The notes: generated from the letters alone by a model not told the origin. A stretch of 26,415 nucleotides of DNA from JACDCY01 sp964350145 (GCA_964350145.1 CAYGJL010000042.1:1-26415), one strand, 5' to 3'; counted from the stretch's first letter, positions 14,245-22,511 are shown. Translations and numbers: made by a program.

Positions 14245-15510
14245 CTACGGCTTGCTCAGGGCCGCGAGTACCGGCTGCGCGAGAGCCGTGAGTGCCGGGC
14301 GGTCGGCTGCTGGCACCTTCTTGTAGGCCTCGGTCAGGGCTGCGTTGACCGATGTGACCGCCATAGCGAGTTGCTCAGCAGTGTTCGGGCGATCCCCGCC
14401 GGTAAGACGCTCAGTCAGGTGACGTAGCCCGGAGCTCGCGACCGGCGAGGTCCAGCTGGACGGCGAGAACCGGACGGCATTCACGAGATCTTCGTATACG
14501 CTGAGACTGTTTCGCGGACGTGCAACCTGACTTCGTAGCGCGACGAACGTCGCGTGGCGCATCAGCCCTAGCTGGCGGAAGCCGCCGCCCGTGTACGAGC
14601 TGGAATGGCGCGACGGATCAAAGCTCCAGCCCAGAAACATCCAGCTCGTCCAATTCTCGACAGGATTGGCGATTGGCACGGTGCGATCGGCGCGGGACTT
14701 TCGCGCGGCATTGCCGACATCCCACCAGATGTCGTGAACCGTGCCACCTAGGTTGACGTCCATTCCACTGCGAAGGAGGTGGAGCGCGACGAGCGTGGAT
14801 GTCCAGCGGCGAACTTCAAAACATTCCCGGTAGTTCACGCGCGACGTATCCTCGAGCATGCAGGGGGCGGCGGGGTTCGCGCTCGCGCGATCGGCGGTTC
14901 TGAGAGCGGCGACCGCGCGCATCAGGTTCTCCCGTGTCGGCGCCGCTTGGTAGCCGGCGACCGCGGCAGCGGCCGCGCCCCCCGCGTAGTGCAGCACGCC
15001 CGGCGGCAGCGGCGAGTCCGGCATCCAGTCCTTGTTGGATGCTTCGTCCGACCAGATCGGGAGCCGGATCGCGATTCGAACCGCGCGAGGATCGATTGCT
15101 GCCAGACCGGCCGTCGTCAGATCGGTTGGCCATTGGTCCCGGCCAAAAAGCGCGATTGAAAACTCAATGTCGCTGCCGACCGTCGCGGCCTTGGGCTGAA
15201 ACAGCGACATGTTCTCTTCGTTGACCGGGGCCGGGATGCTACGGATATAAGCGACGATGTTACGCGCGGTCGTCGAATCGACGTGACCCACGGCGCGTCG
15301 GATGATGGTCGTATCGGTAAAGGCGAACGTCTTGAGGTCGAATCCATCGCGCGAGGCATGGCACCCCGAGCATGACTCATCGAAAGCGATGCGTCCAAGC
15401 AGGGCATTGGCCTTCGGCACAATGGGTTCGAGAGGTCCCTGATCTGAACCAGAGCAGCCGACCAAAGCGAAGCAACCCAAGGCAAGGAGTAGCTGAGCGG
15501 TGCGGTACAT
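14245..15510 (-). CDS. Cytochrome c lipoprotein of unknown role
   Basis: The 421-residue protein starts MYRTAQLLLALGCFALVGC, a lipoprotein signal with lipobox LVGC. The ATG at 15510 is supported by GGAGG seven nt upstream, so the extra 40 residues of the longer frame are rejected. A single haem c motif, CSGCH, is found near residue 48, in a short N-terminal cytochrome domain (GRIAFDESCSGCHASRDGFDL, then the helix ARNIVAYIRSIP). The remaining 300 residues are not recognised; they contain a possible disulfide pair (CMLEDTSRVNYREC) and a Trp-rich part around DIWWDVGNAAR and WTSWMFLGWSF. The layout suggests a periplasmic or outer-membrane electron carrier or enzyme with one haem. It may use electrons related to the nearby act operon, but it is on the opposite strand. 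The gene is convergent with tRNA-Ala. Confidence 0.8.
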   Translation of the reverse strand: MYRTAQLLLALGCFALVGCSGSDQGPLEPIVPKANALLGRIAFDESCSGCHASRDGFDLKTFAFTDTTIIRRAVGHVDSTTARNIVAYIRSIPAPVNEENMSLFQPKAATVGSDIEFSIALFGRDQWPTDLTTAGLAAIDPRAVRIAIRLPIWSDEASNKDWMPDSPLPPGVLHYAGGAAAAAVAGYQAAPTRENLMRAVAALRTADRASANPAAPCMLEDTSRVNYRECFEVRRWTSTLVALHLLRSGMDVNLGGTVHDIWWDVGNAARKSRADRTVPIANPVENWTSWMFLGWSFDPSRHSSSYTGGGFRQLGLMRHATFVALRSQVARPRNSLSVYEDLVNAVRFSPSSWTSPVASSGLRHLTERLTGGDRPNTAEQLAMAVTSVNAALTEAYKKVPAADRPALTALAQPVLAALSKP

Positions 15511-15626
15511 GGGCCCACCTCCGATAGCGGTTGGCGAAAATGCCGGAATTCGAGCGTCACCGCCAGATCCGTTGCAATAAGTAACGCCCCTTCCGCTCGA
15601 CATCGAACTAGAGGCCTTGATATAGG

Positions 15627-15737
15627 TCAATCAGTACACCGCATGAATCCCAGCGCGGCGAGACCGTAGAACAGGATCGTGGCCGCGTGTCGGACCATGG
15701 AGCGCAGTGTGGAGTGACCGCTCTGATTGGTACGCAT
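15627..15737 (-). CDS. Possible small membrane peptide
   Basis: A 36-residue ORF beginning MRTNQSGHSTLRSMVRH contains one hydrophobic segment (AATILFYGLAALGFM) and ends CTD. GGAG lies six nt upstream of the ATG. It lies upstream of the cytochrome c lipoprotein gene on the same strand, with a 116-nt gap. The good ribosome-binding site and the single membrane segment support it; the short length and lack of any recognised family count against it. Confidence 0.35.
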   Translation of the reverse strand: MRTNQSGHSTLRSMVRHAATILFYGLAALGFMRCTD

Positions 15738-15991
15738 GACAATCTCCGGAAAGACGTAGTGCGCCTCGGACGAACTTCCGCGACCCAAAAGGCTCGCTCA
15801 TTTTTGGGACGTGCCAACACGGGTTGTGGTAAAACAGGAAATGGCGACCGGATTTTTCCCCGCGGTACTGCTTTCTGCAACGGTTTGCGGCATGCTGCAA
15901 AACCGGCGTTCCACAGAGCCCCGCGGGGCTCACGACCGCCGAAAACTCGTCGTATCTTTCGCTCACGGTAGAACTCCCTCAGAGGACACTC
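15738..15991. other. Intergenic region upstream of M28 peptidase gene
   Basis: No convincing gene is seen on either strand; the frames crossing it are shadows. It is locally less GC-rich (for example CATTTTTGGG and GGATTTTTCCCC) than the genes around it, as expected for divergent promoters. It contains one perfect 16-nt palindrome, GAGCCCCGCGGGGCTC, at 15916-15931. No clear -35/-10 pair could be fixed. Confidence 0.5.
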
Positions 15992-17578
15992 ATGGCACGC
16001 GCAATCTCTGTCCGACTCCACGCCCGTTTCGCCGCCGGCGTACTGGCACTTTCGACTTTCGCGCCGGCGCCCTTGGCGGCTCAGGCCGCCGAGCGTGTGG
16101 ACACGGCGGTTGTTTCGCGCATCCGCGACGAAGGATTCAACCGCTCGCAGGTCATGGAGACCGCGAGTTGGCTGACCGACGTGTACGGCCCACGCCTCAC
16201 CAACTCGCCCAACATGCGCGCCGCGGCGAACTGGACGATTCAGCGCCTGGCTGCGTGGGGGATCCCCAACGCGCGGCTGGAGCCGTGGGGCACGTTCGGT
16301 ATCGGCTGGAGCAACCAGGCGCTGTTCGTGCGCGCGGTCGAGCCACAGGCGTATCCGATCATCGCCAACGTCGCCGCCTGGACGCCGAGCACGAACGGAT
16401 GGGTGCGTGGGGAAGCGGTGATGGTGAACGACCTAACCGATTCCAGCGGCTTCGCGAAGTACGCTGGCAAGCTCCGCGGCAAGTTCGTGCTGATCACTGA
16501 TCCGCCCAGCGTCGCGCAGCGCTTCTGGCCGGATGCGCAGCGCTACTCGGACAGCGCGCTCGAAGCGATCGCCAGGCCGCCCGCCTCGCCGGGCGAAGGC
16601 CAGTACCGCCCGCCGCAACCCCGGGGCACTCTGTCAGCCGCCGCACGGCTCCAGTTTTTCGAGAGTGAAGGCGTGGCGGCTGTCGTATCGAGCAGCCCGC
16701 GCAACGATTTCGGGACCGTGTTCGGGGCTGCCTCCGTCGGCGCGCGCAGCCAGGACGCGCTTTCCAACCTGATCGGGATCGGCTTCGCCGCGGAGCACTA
16801 CAATAGGATCGCGCGCACGCTCGCGAAGGGGCTCCCGGTCGTGCTCGAGATGTTCGTGCAGAGCATGGCGCATGAGGACCGCTCTGCGTACAACGTGATC
16901 GCGGAGATCCCTGGCACCGACAAGAAGGACGAAGTCGTTATGCTCGGCGCCCACTTCGATTCGTGGCACTACGCTACGGGCGCTACCGACAACGCGTCGG
17001 GGAGCGCGGTGATGCTCGAGGCGATGCGCATCCTAAAAGCGCTCAACCTGCCGCTCCGGAGAACGGTCCGCCTCGCGCTGTGGACCGGAGAAGAGCAGGG
17101 GCTGCTCGGCTCGCGCGCGTATGTGAACAATCACTTCGCGGACCGCGCTACGATGTGGCTCAAGCCGGATCACGCGAAGTTCCAGGCCTACTTCAACATG
17201 GACAACGGGACCGGAAAGTTTCGCGGCATTTACCTGCAGGGGAACGAGGCGATCGGTCCGGTCTTCCGCGCGTGGATGGAGCCGTTCAACGACCTTGGCA
17301 TGACCACCATTACCATCCGGAACACGGGCGGGACGGATCACCAGGCCTTCGACGCGGTCGGGCTACCGGGCTTTCAGTTCATCCAGGACGGGATCGAATA
17401 CGGCAGCCGCACGCACCATTCGAACATGGACAGCTACGACCGGCTGATCGCGGACGATCTCAAGAAGAACGCGGTCATCGTTGCGAGCTTCGTATATCAC
17501 GCGGCGAACAGGCCGGCGTTGTTGCCGCGGGAGCCGTTGCCCGCCCCGCCCTCAGCGCCCACGTCGCCCCGGCAGTAG
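15992..17578 (+). CDS. M28 family zinc metallopeptidase with PA domain
   Basis: The 528-residue secreted protein has a signal peptide (about residues 1-30, ending PLAAQA). An inserted protease-associated-like region spans about residues 130-290, and a C-terminal M28 aminopeptidase/carboxypeptidase-Q-like catalytic domain follows. The co-catalytic zinc set is visible as His321 (GAHFDSW), Asp333 (ATDNASG), Glu367 as base and Glu368 as ligand (TGEEQGLLGS), Asp404 (NMDNGTG), and His475 or His476 (RTHHSNMDSYD). It is expected to cleave small peptides or dipeptides in the periplasm. The stop lies 13 nt before the next gene, whose ribosome-binding site overlaps the stop, so the two probably form an operon. 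A proline-rich tail (LPAPPSAPTSPRQ) ends the protein. Confidence 0.93.
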   Translation: MARAISVRLHARFAAGVLALSTFAPAPLAAQAAERVDTAVVSRIRDEGFNRSQVMETASWLTDVYGPRLTNSPNMRAAANWTIQRLAAWGIPNARLEPWGTFGIGWSNQALFVRAVEPQAYPIIANVAAWTPSTNGWVRGEAVMVNDLTDSSGFAKYAGKLRGKFVLITDPPSVAQRFWPDAQRYSDSALEAIARPPASPGEGQYRPPQPRGTLSAAARLQFFESEGVAAVVSSSPRNDFGTVFGAASVGARSQDALSNLIGIGFAAEHYNRIARTLAKGLPVVLEMFVQSMAHEDRSAYNVIAEIPGTDKKDEVVMLGAHFDSWHYATGATDNASGSAVMLEAMRILKALNLPLRRTVRLALWTGEEQGLLGSRAYVNNHFADRATMWLKPDHAKFQAYFNMDNGTGKFRGIYLQGNEAIGPVFRAWMEPFNDLGMTTITIRNTGGTDHQAFDAVGLPGFQFIQDGIEYGSRTHHSNMDSYDRLIADDLKKNAVIVASFVYHAANRPALLPREPLPAPPSAPTSPRQ

Positions 17579-17591
17579 GAGCAAACACCAA

Positions 17592-18062
17592 ATGCGCTCA
17601 TATGTACTGTTGCGCGGTCTGCCCGTCCTCGCCCTTGCGGCGCTGACAGCGTGCTCGGTCCGCGTCCAGCGAGACGGCTCGTCCGCTTCCGCATGGGCGG
17701 CGGACGAGGCCGCAATACTAGCGGCGACGACCGCGTCGGCCGGCGCATGGAATCGCGGGGACCTGAAAGGCCACGTCGCGCTTTACGTGGACAGCGTGAC
17801 CTTCATGACCAGGAACGGACCGCGTCCCGGCGTCGCCGCGGTGGAGCAGGCGTTCGCTACGACCTATTTCCGTGACGGCCAGCCGAAGCAGCAGCTCCGT
17901 TTCGAGCAGGTGACGATTCGCCGGCTCGACGCGAATGCGGCGCTCGAGACCGGGCGCTTCATTCTCAGCGGCGGCGGGGAGCCGGACCAGTCCGGCTGGT
18001 TCACCTTGGTCTGGGTTCGGACAGCGGCCGGCTGGAAGGCCGTCCACGACCACTCGAGCTGA
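17592..18062 (+). CDS. NTF2-like (DUF4440/SnoaL-type) lipoprotein
   Basis: The 156-residue protein has a short lipoprotein signal ending LTAC (lipidated Cys about residue 21), then an NTF2-like cone fold of the DUF4440/SnoaL type. A first helix reads AAILAATTASAGAWNRGDLKG, a strand pair includes HVALYVDSVTFM, and the final strands are GWFTLVWVRTAAGWKAVHDHSS. These proteins often bind small ligands or act as steroid-isomerase-like enzymes. The catalytic residues cannot be assigned, so the function is unknown. AGGAG about ten nt upstream supports the start. It probably shares a transcript with the M28 peptidase gene. Confidence 0.85.
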   Translation: MRSYVLLRGLPVLALAALTACSVRVQRDGSSASAWAADEAAILAATTASAGAWNRGDLKGHVALYVDSVTFMTRNGPRPGVAAVEQAFATTYFRDGQPKQQLRFEQVTIRRLDANAALETGRFILSGGGEPDQSGWFTLVWVRTAAGWKAVHDHSS

Positions 18063-18152
18063 AAATCGGCGAGCTATCGCGTTGCCAGTTCGCGACTTGA
18101 CTCCGCGGCGAGAATTGTGACGGGAGGTGCCGCTGGCCCGTCCATTATCGTA

Positions 18153-18605
18153 ATGGGGAGACAGCGCGGATTTACCTTGGTGGAGGTGATGATCGCCGTC
18201 GTCGTGATGGGGATCATCATGGCGGTCGGCGCGCCCAAGCTCGGCGCCCTCAGAGACAGGGCGTCGGTGCGGTCCGCGACCCAGCAGATCGGAGCCTACG
18301 TCGCCACGACCAGGGCCGCGGCGATCCGTCGCGGGCTGCGGGCCAACTTCAAGGTTCGTTCGGATACGATGTGGATCGAGATTCAACAGCCGGGCGCGCC
18401 GGAGGTCGTGGCGCCACCAATCCCGCTGCATGAGACTTTCAACGTAGACCTGACTTCCACCACGGACTCAATCGTATTCGACGCGCGGGGATTCGCCATC
18501 TATCCGGCGCAGACCTCGAAGTTCGTTGTCACTCGCGCGTCCGCGTCGGATTCCACGTGCGTGACCAGGTTCGGCATGATCTCGCCGAAATGCGAGCTCC
18601 AGTGA
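18153..18605 (+). CDS. GspH/FimT-type minor pseudopilin
   Basis: The 150-residue protein starts MGRQRGFTLVEVMIAVVVMG, a class III (type IV) prepilin leader with cleavage after Gly6 and the essential Glu at mature position 5. A long hydrophobic helix and a small beta-rich domain with a C-terminal Cys pair (STCVTRFGMISPKC) follow. This matches GspH/FimT minor pseudopilins, which help start pilus or pseudopilus assembly. The ATG at 18153 gives the normal six-residue leader. An upstream GTG at 18117 would make it unusually long. No strong ribosome-binding site is visible. It heads a four-gene minor pilin cluster. Confidence 0.85.
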   Translation: MGRQRGFTLVEVMIAVVVMGIIMAVGAPKLGALRDRASVRSATQQIGAYVATTRAAAIRRGLRANFKVRSDTMWIEIQQPGAPEVVAPPIPLHETFNVDLTSTTDSIVFDARGFAIYPAQTSKFVVTRASASDSTCVTRFGMISPKCELQ

Positions 18606-18979
18606 AGGCGGGTGGACGCAGCTCACGGCGTGGCGGCCGGCCGGGCTTTACCATCGTGGAGCTGATAGTGGCGATGTTGATGCTCACGATCGGACTGCTC
18701 GGGCTGGCGGGGGTTGGCGCCGTGGTGCTCAAGCAGATGAAAGGAGGCACGTACCAGACGATCGCCGCCTCGATCGCGCAGTCGCGCTTCGAGCAGCTGG
18801 AAGGCGATCCGTGCGCGTCCATCACCAGCGGCAGCGCCACCGTGCGCGGCATGGCGGAGACGTGGACGGTGGCGAATCTCGGGCTGCGCGCCAAGACGGT
18901 TTACGATACGGTTGCGTTCGAGAGCTCGTCCGGCACGAAGAAGGTCGGCATTCACACGGTAGTCGCGTGCACGCAGTGA
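18602..18979 (+). CDS. pilV: PilV-type minor prepilin
   Basis: The 125-residue protein has a prepilin leader of about 14 basic residues, then GFTIVELIVAMLMLTIGLLGLAGVG with the cleavage-site Gly and the Glu at mature position 5. The IGLLGLAG stretch is typical of PilV proteins. The small globular part has two cysteines (DPCASI and VVACTQ). The GTG at 18602 overlaps the upstream TGA as GTGA, the pattern used throughout this cluster. An ATG at 18590 is also possible and would add four residues. Assignment to PilV, rather than another minor pilin such as GspI, rests on the N-terminal helix and gene order. Confidence 0.78.
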   Translation: MKAGGRSSRRGGRPGFTIVELIVAMLMLTIGLLGLAGVGAVVLKQMKGGTYQTIAASIAQSRFEQLEGDPCASITSGSATVRGMAETWTVANLGLRAKTVYDTVAFESSSGTKKVGIHTVVACTQ

Positions 18980-19875
18980 TCCGGCCGCGCGGCGCCAGAC
19001 GCGGATTCTCCCTGATCGAGCTGATGGTGGTCCTCGCGCTCTCCAGCATCGTCATCGGCGGGCTGATGTCGGTGCTGGTGAGACAGCAGCGATTCTATCG
19101 CGGCATCGCCGACCTGATCGAGACCCGCAGCCAGATCCGGCAGGCGGCGGGCATCATTCCCTCGGACCTGCGGGGCGTTTCTACGATCGGCGGCGACATC
19201 CTAGCGGTCTCCGACACGTCCATGGTCTTCTGGGCCACCATTGGCCAGGCCGTTGCGTGCGTGGCCGTACCCGGCGCGTATGTAATCTCCATTCCTCCGC
19301 TCGTGCTGGCCAACAACAACACACTGGCCAGCTTCACGATGACGCCGAGTGCGGGCGACACGGTGTACGTGTATCACGACGGACTGACCGAAGCGGCGAG
19401 CGATGACGCATGGGTGCCGTACGGAATTACAGGACCGCCCAGTACATCCGTGCTGCCGTGCGGAGAACTCACAGGAAACGCCGATCTGGTCACTGAGCGG
19501 TACTCGTTCTCGCTGAGCACTCCGCTCGGTGCGAACCTCAGCGTCGGCACGCCGCTGCGCTTTCTCCGCCGTACGCGGTACACTCTGTTCCAGGCTCAGG
19601 ACGACGCCTGGTACCTCGGCTATTGCTCGCCCGATTGTGTCGGAGATCCTCAGCCGATCGCCGGTCCCTTCCTGCCCGGCGGCGGAGCGAATTCAGGCGT
19701 ATCGTTCAGCTACCAGGATGCGGCCGGCGCGGTGACGACCGTTCCGGCCAGCATAGTGCAGGTGAGCATCGTCGTCCGCGGACAAACGAAGGGGGTCGTG
19801 GACATGGGCGGCTACAACACCACGCAGATAGGCGATTCGCTGCGCTTCAGCGTCGCCATCCGGAACCGGCAGTGA
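18976..19875 (+). CDS. pilW: PilW-like minor prepilin
   Basis: The 299-residue protein begins MIRPRGARRGFSLIELMVVLALSS, a prepilin leader followed by the long alpha helix RQQRFYRGIADLIETRSQIRQ. This layout, a large C-terminal beta domain and a late cysteine pair (GYCSPDC) fit PilW-like minor pilins. GTG 18976 overlaps the upstream TGA (GTGA); a GTG nine nt further upstream (18967) is an alternative. Length is close to known PilW proteins. It would be processed by a PilD-type peptidase encoded elsewhere. Confidence 0.78.
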   Translation: MIRPRGARRGFSLIELMVVLALSSIVIGGLMSVLVRQQRFYRGIADLIETRSQIRQAAGIIPSDLRGVSTIGGDILAVSDTSMVFWATIGQAVACVAVPGAYVISIPPLVLANNNTLASFTMTPSAGDTVYVYHDGLTEAASDDAWVPYGITGPPSTSVLPCGELTGNADLVTERYSFSLSTPLGANLSVGTPLRFLRRTRYTLFQAQDDAWYLGYCSPDCVGDPQPIAGPFLPGGGANSGVSFSYQDAAGAVTTVPASIVQVSIVVRGQTKGVVDMGGYNTTQIGDSLRFSVAIRNRQ

Positions 19876-21038
19876 CCGCGCATCCCGTGCGTCCTACCGA
19901 AAGCGCTCGCGATCGCGCCGGAATCGCTATCGTCGCCGCGCTCGGCGGCATAGTAGTGATAGGAGCGTTGATTGCGGGAGTGTTCTTCGTTTCCACGCAG
20001 GAGAGCCAGATCAGCAGCGGCTCCCTGGTCCACGAGCGGGCGTTCCGCGCCGCCGAGCTGGGACTGAACACGACGCTCGCGAGCTGGGACGCGTCGGTGA
20101 TGTTCGCGCTTCCCGTGGGTGGGATGGACACCATGGCGTACTCCGGCACGGGCTGGGTGGACACGGTGGTCGTGACCAAGCTCACGAGTCAGGCGTACTC
20201 GATGCTGTCCACCGCGACCGCTGGCAGCGGACGGCTCGCGCGGTCGCGCAAGCAAACGCTGCTGAGCGTCCGCCTGTCGTCGCCGGACTTCGACTTCCTC
20301 GGCGCGCTGACCGTCCGTGGCTCCACGCAGATCGGCGGCAGCTCCCTCATCAACGGAAGCAACACTAATCCGGCAGGCTGGGGCGACTGTCCCGCGGCGA
20401 GCGACACACTCGCCGGCGTGGCCACCTCCGACTCGACGCTGATTACGTACTCGGGGTGCAGTGGAGGCCTGTGCGTGCAGGGTTCTCCCCGAATCCTGCA
20501 GGATCCGGCCGCCGGGGACACGACGAAATACTTCGGCTTCGGGGACGAAGGTTGGGAGACGCTCACGGCCGCCGCCAACAAGATCATTAACGGCACCGTG
20601 ACGCTCAGCCAGATCGACCCGGTCGTCACCGACGGCGCTTGCGACAAGTCCGCGGCGTCCAACTGGGGAGCTCCCCTGCACACCAGTCCGGCGAACCCGT
20701 GCGAGAATTACTTTCCGATCATTTACGCGATAGGGTCGACCAGCACGCTGAAGTTGTCCGGCAACATGGGGCAGGGGATCCTCCTGGTGGACGGCGACCT
20801 CGAGATCTCCGGAGGATTCGAGTTTTATGGCCCGGTCATAGTGCGCGGCCGCATCAAGAGCACGGGCACCGGCGGTAAGCTGAATGGCGGCGTCATGGCC
20901 GCGAACGTAGATCTCGAGCAGAACACGGTGCTTGGCGACGCGACGATCACGTACTCCAGCTGCGCAGTCGAGAAGGCCATCGCCGGTTCGGCGAACCCGC
21001 GGCGACTCACGGAGCGCGCCTGGACGGAAGTCCACTGA
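19872..21038 (+). CDS. PilX-like pilus assembly protein
   Basis: The 388-residue protein has an N-terminal hydrophobic segment (residues about 17-41, AGIAIVAALGGIVVIGAL) followed by STQESQISSG and ERAFRAAELGLN, resembling the PilX N-terminal region; it lacks a GF-type prepilin cleavage site. The C-terminal part is glycine-rich with short beta repeats (LLVDGDLEISGGFEFYG, RIKSTGTGGKLNGGV), suggesting a beta-helix or solenoid. Its GTG overlaps the pilW stop as GTGA. It is the fourth gene of the cluster. Expected neighbours PilY1 and a major pilin are not seen. The TGA stop is in the same frame as the following regulator, and the frame stays open to that gene. Confidence 0.75.
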   Translation: MTAHPVRPTESARDRAGIAIVAALGGIVVIGALIAGVFFVSTQESQISSGSLVHERAFRAAELGLNTTLASWDASVMFALPVGGMDTMAYSGTGWVDTVVVTKLTSQAYSMLSTATAGSGRLARSRKQTLLSVRLSSPDFDFLGALTVRGSTQIGGSSLINGSNTNPAGWGDCPAASDTLAGVATSDSTLITYSGCSGGLCVQGSPRILQDPAAGDTTKYFGFGDEGWETLTAAANKIINGTVTLSQIDPVVTDGACDKSAASNWGAPLHTSPANPCENYFPIIYAIGSTSTLKLSGNMGQGILLVDGDLEISGGFEFYGPVIVRGRIKSTGTGGKLNGGVMAANVDLEQNTVLGDATITYSSCAVEKAIAGSANPRRLTERAWTEVH

Positions 21039-21161
21039 CGATCAGCGCTTGTCCGAGGTCTTCCCAGTCTGCCAAGCTGGCACGACCAGAAGCCCGGTTC
21101 GGTCATCTTTGCCGATTGCGGTCCGGGCAATACCCTTCGTTCAACTCAACAGGAGCTTCGT
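21039..21161 (+). other. Spacer between PilX-like gene and NtrC-like regulator
   Basis: This spacer contains no stop in the pilX/regulator frame and no ATG, GTG or TTG in that frame. AGGAG lies at 21151-21155. No terminator hairpin with a T-run was found, so the regulators may be transcribed with the pilin genes. Confidence 0.5.
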
Positions 21162-21164
21162 ATC
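21151..21164 (+). promoter_or_regulatory. Ribosome-binding site before an AUC codon
   Basis: AGGAG at 21151-21155 is followed six nt later by ATC at 21162, where a start codon is needed for a complete receiver domain. This would be a very rare AUC start, or an ATG changed by mutation or a sequencing error. Confidence 0.45.
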
Positions 21165-22511
21165 TCCCAGCGCAATGTTCTAATTGCGGAGGATGAAGAA
21201 AGCCTCCGTGCTGTGCTCGAGCGATTTCTCAAGAGCAAGGGACACGCGACCGTGGCGGTTGGGGACGGCACGTCGGCGCTGGCATGCCTGAGGGGGCGGG
21301 TGTTCGACGTCGCTCTGGTGGACATCAACATGCCGGGGATCGACGGGCTTGAGGTCCTGCGTCAGATGCGCAACGAGCCGGACCCGCCCGAAGTAGTGAT
21401 CATGACGGGCCATGGTACCGTAGACACAGCGATTACGGCCGTGAAACTCGGCGCATACGGCTACGTGACCAAGCCGTTCCGGATGGATGAGATTGAAGTC
21501 GTAGTGCAGAAGGCGGGGGAGAAACGGGATCTCGCTGCCGAGAACTCGCGCCTGCAGTCCGCTCTGGGTAAAGCGGCCGACAGCGATCCGATCATCAGCC
21601 TGGATCCGCGGGTGCTGGCCGCGATGGACAGGGTGCCGGAGATCGCCGACAGCAGACTGCCGGTGTTGATCACCGGCGAGCGCGGCACGGGCAAGGAAGT
21701 CTTCGTTCGGGACATCCACTTGGCCTCCCTCGCGAGCGAGCTGGTCGCCGTTGATGCGGATGGACCCACGGAATACGACGTGGACAGCGCGCTCTTCGGG
21801 CACGAAGCCGGGAGCCATCCCGGCGCGAACCGCGCGTGTCCGGGTGCATTCGAGACGGCGCGCACCGGAACGGTGGTGCTCGGCAACGCGCACGCCCTGA
21901 CGTCGGCCTTGCAGAAGAAGCTGCTGGGCCTGCTGACTTCCAGCTGCTTCGTGCGCGCCGGCGGCGAAGACCTGATTCACACTTCTGCGCGATTGATCGC
22001 GACGACGTCCCGCGACTTGGCCGTTGCTGTGTCGGCGGGCGCGTTCTCCGCGGCGCTCCTGAGCGAGCTGTCCGCTCACCGGATAGACATTCCTCCGCTG
22101 CGCGAGCGGCCAGGCGACGTGGTCCTGCTGGCGGAATATTTTCTGGAGAAGTATTCCGGCGGAAAGAGCCGCGCGTTCGACGCCGAGGCCATCACCGCCC
22201 TGTCGCAGTACAGCTGGCCGGGTAACGTGGTCGAGCTCAAGAACATTGTCGAGCGGGTGGCCATGCTGGATGGAGGAGACGTGATAGGCAGGCAGGAGCT
22301 GCCGCTGCCGGCCGTCGTGGGTCGAGCCACGCCATCGTCGTGGAACCTACCGCTGGCCGAGCTCGAGCGGCAGCACATCCAGGCGGTTCTGACGGAGACG
22401 AACTGGCATCAGGGCAATGCCGCTGCGAGGCTGGGGATATCATCCAAGACCTTGTACAGAAAGATTCGCGAATACGGATTCGTCCGTCCCCGCGACGCGC
22501 AGAGCGGATGA
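21162..22511 (+). CDS. Degenerate NtrC-like response regulator
   Basis: Numbered from ATC 21162, the 449-residue protein has an intact receiver: acidic pocket EDEE (from residue 10), phospho-acceptor Asp54, Thr82 and Lys104. An AAA+ domain of the sigma-54-activator type and a C-terminal Fis-like helix-turn-helix (GNAAARLGISSKTLYRKI) follow. Walker A is kept (GERGTGKE, from residue 172). The sigma-54 contact loop GAFTGA reads GSHPGA (217-222), and the Walker B acidic pair is replaced by Gly241-Asn242 (TVVLGNA). It therefore probably cannot activate sigma-54 holoenzyme in the classic way and may act as a DNA-binding regulator with sigma-70, as known for some NtrC relatives. The standard GTG at 21213 would remove the acidic pocket. 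It overlaps the next regulator by four nt. Confidence 0.8.
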   Translation: MSQRNVLIAEDEESLRAVLERFLKSKGHATVAVGDGTSALACLRGRVFDVALVDINMPGIDGLEVLRQMRNEPDPPEVVIMTGHGTVDTAITAVKLGAYGYVTKPFRMDEIEVVVQKAGEKRDLAAENSRLQSALGKAADSDPIISLDPRVLAAMDRVPEIADSRLPVLITGERGTGKEVFVRDIHLASLASELVAVDADGPTEYDVDSALFGHEAGSHPGANRACPGAFETARTGTVVLGNAHALTSALQKKLLGLLTSSCFVRAGGEDLIHTSARLIATTSRDLAVAVSAGAFSAALLSELSAHRIDIPPLRERPGDVVLLAEYFLEKYSGGKSRAFDAEAITALSQYSWPGNVVELKNIVERVAMLDGGDVIGRQELPLPAVVGRATPSSWNLPLAELERQHIQAVLTETNWHQGNAAARLGISSKTLYRKIREYGFVRPRDAQSG

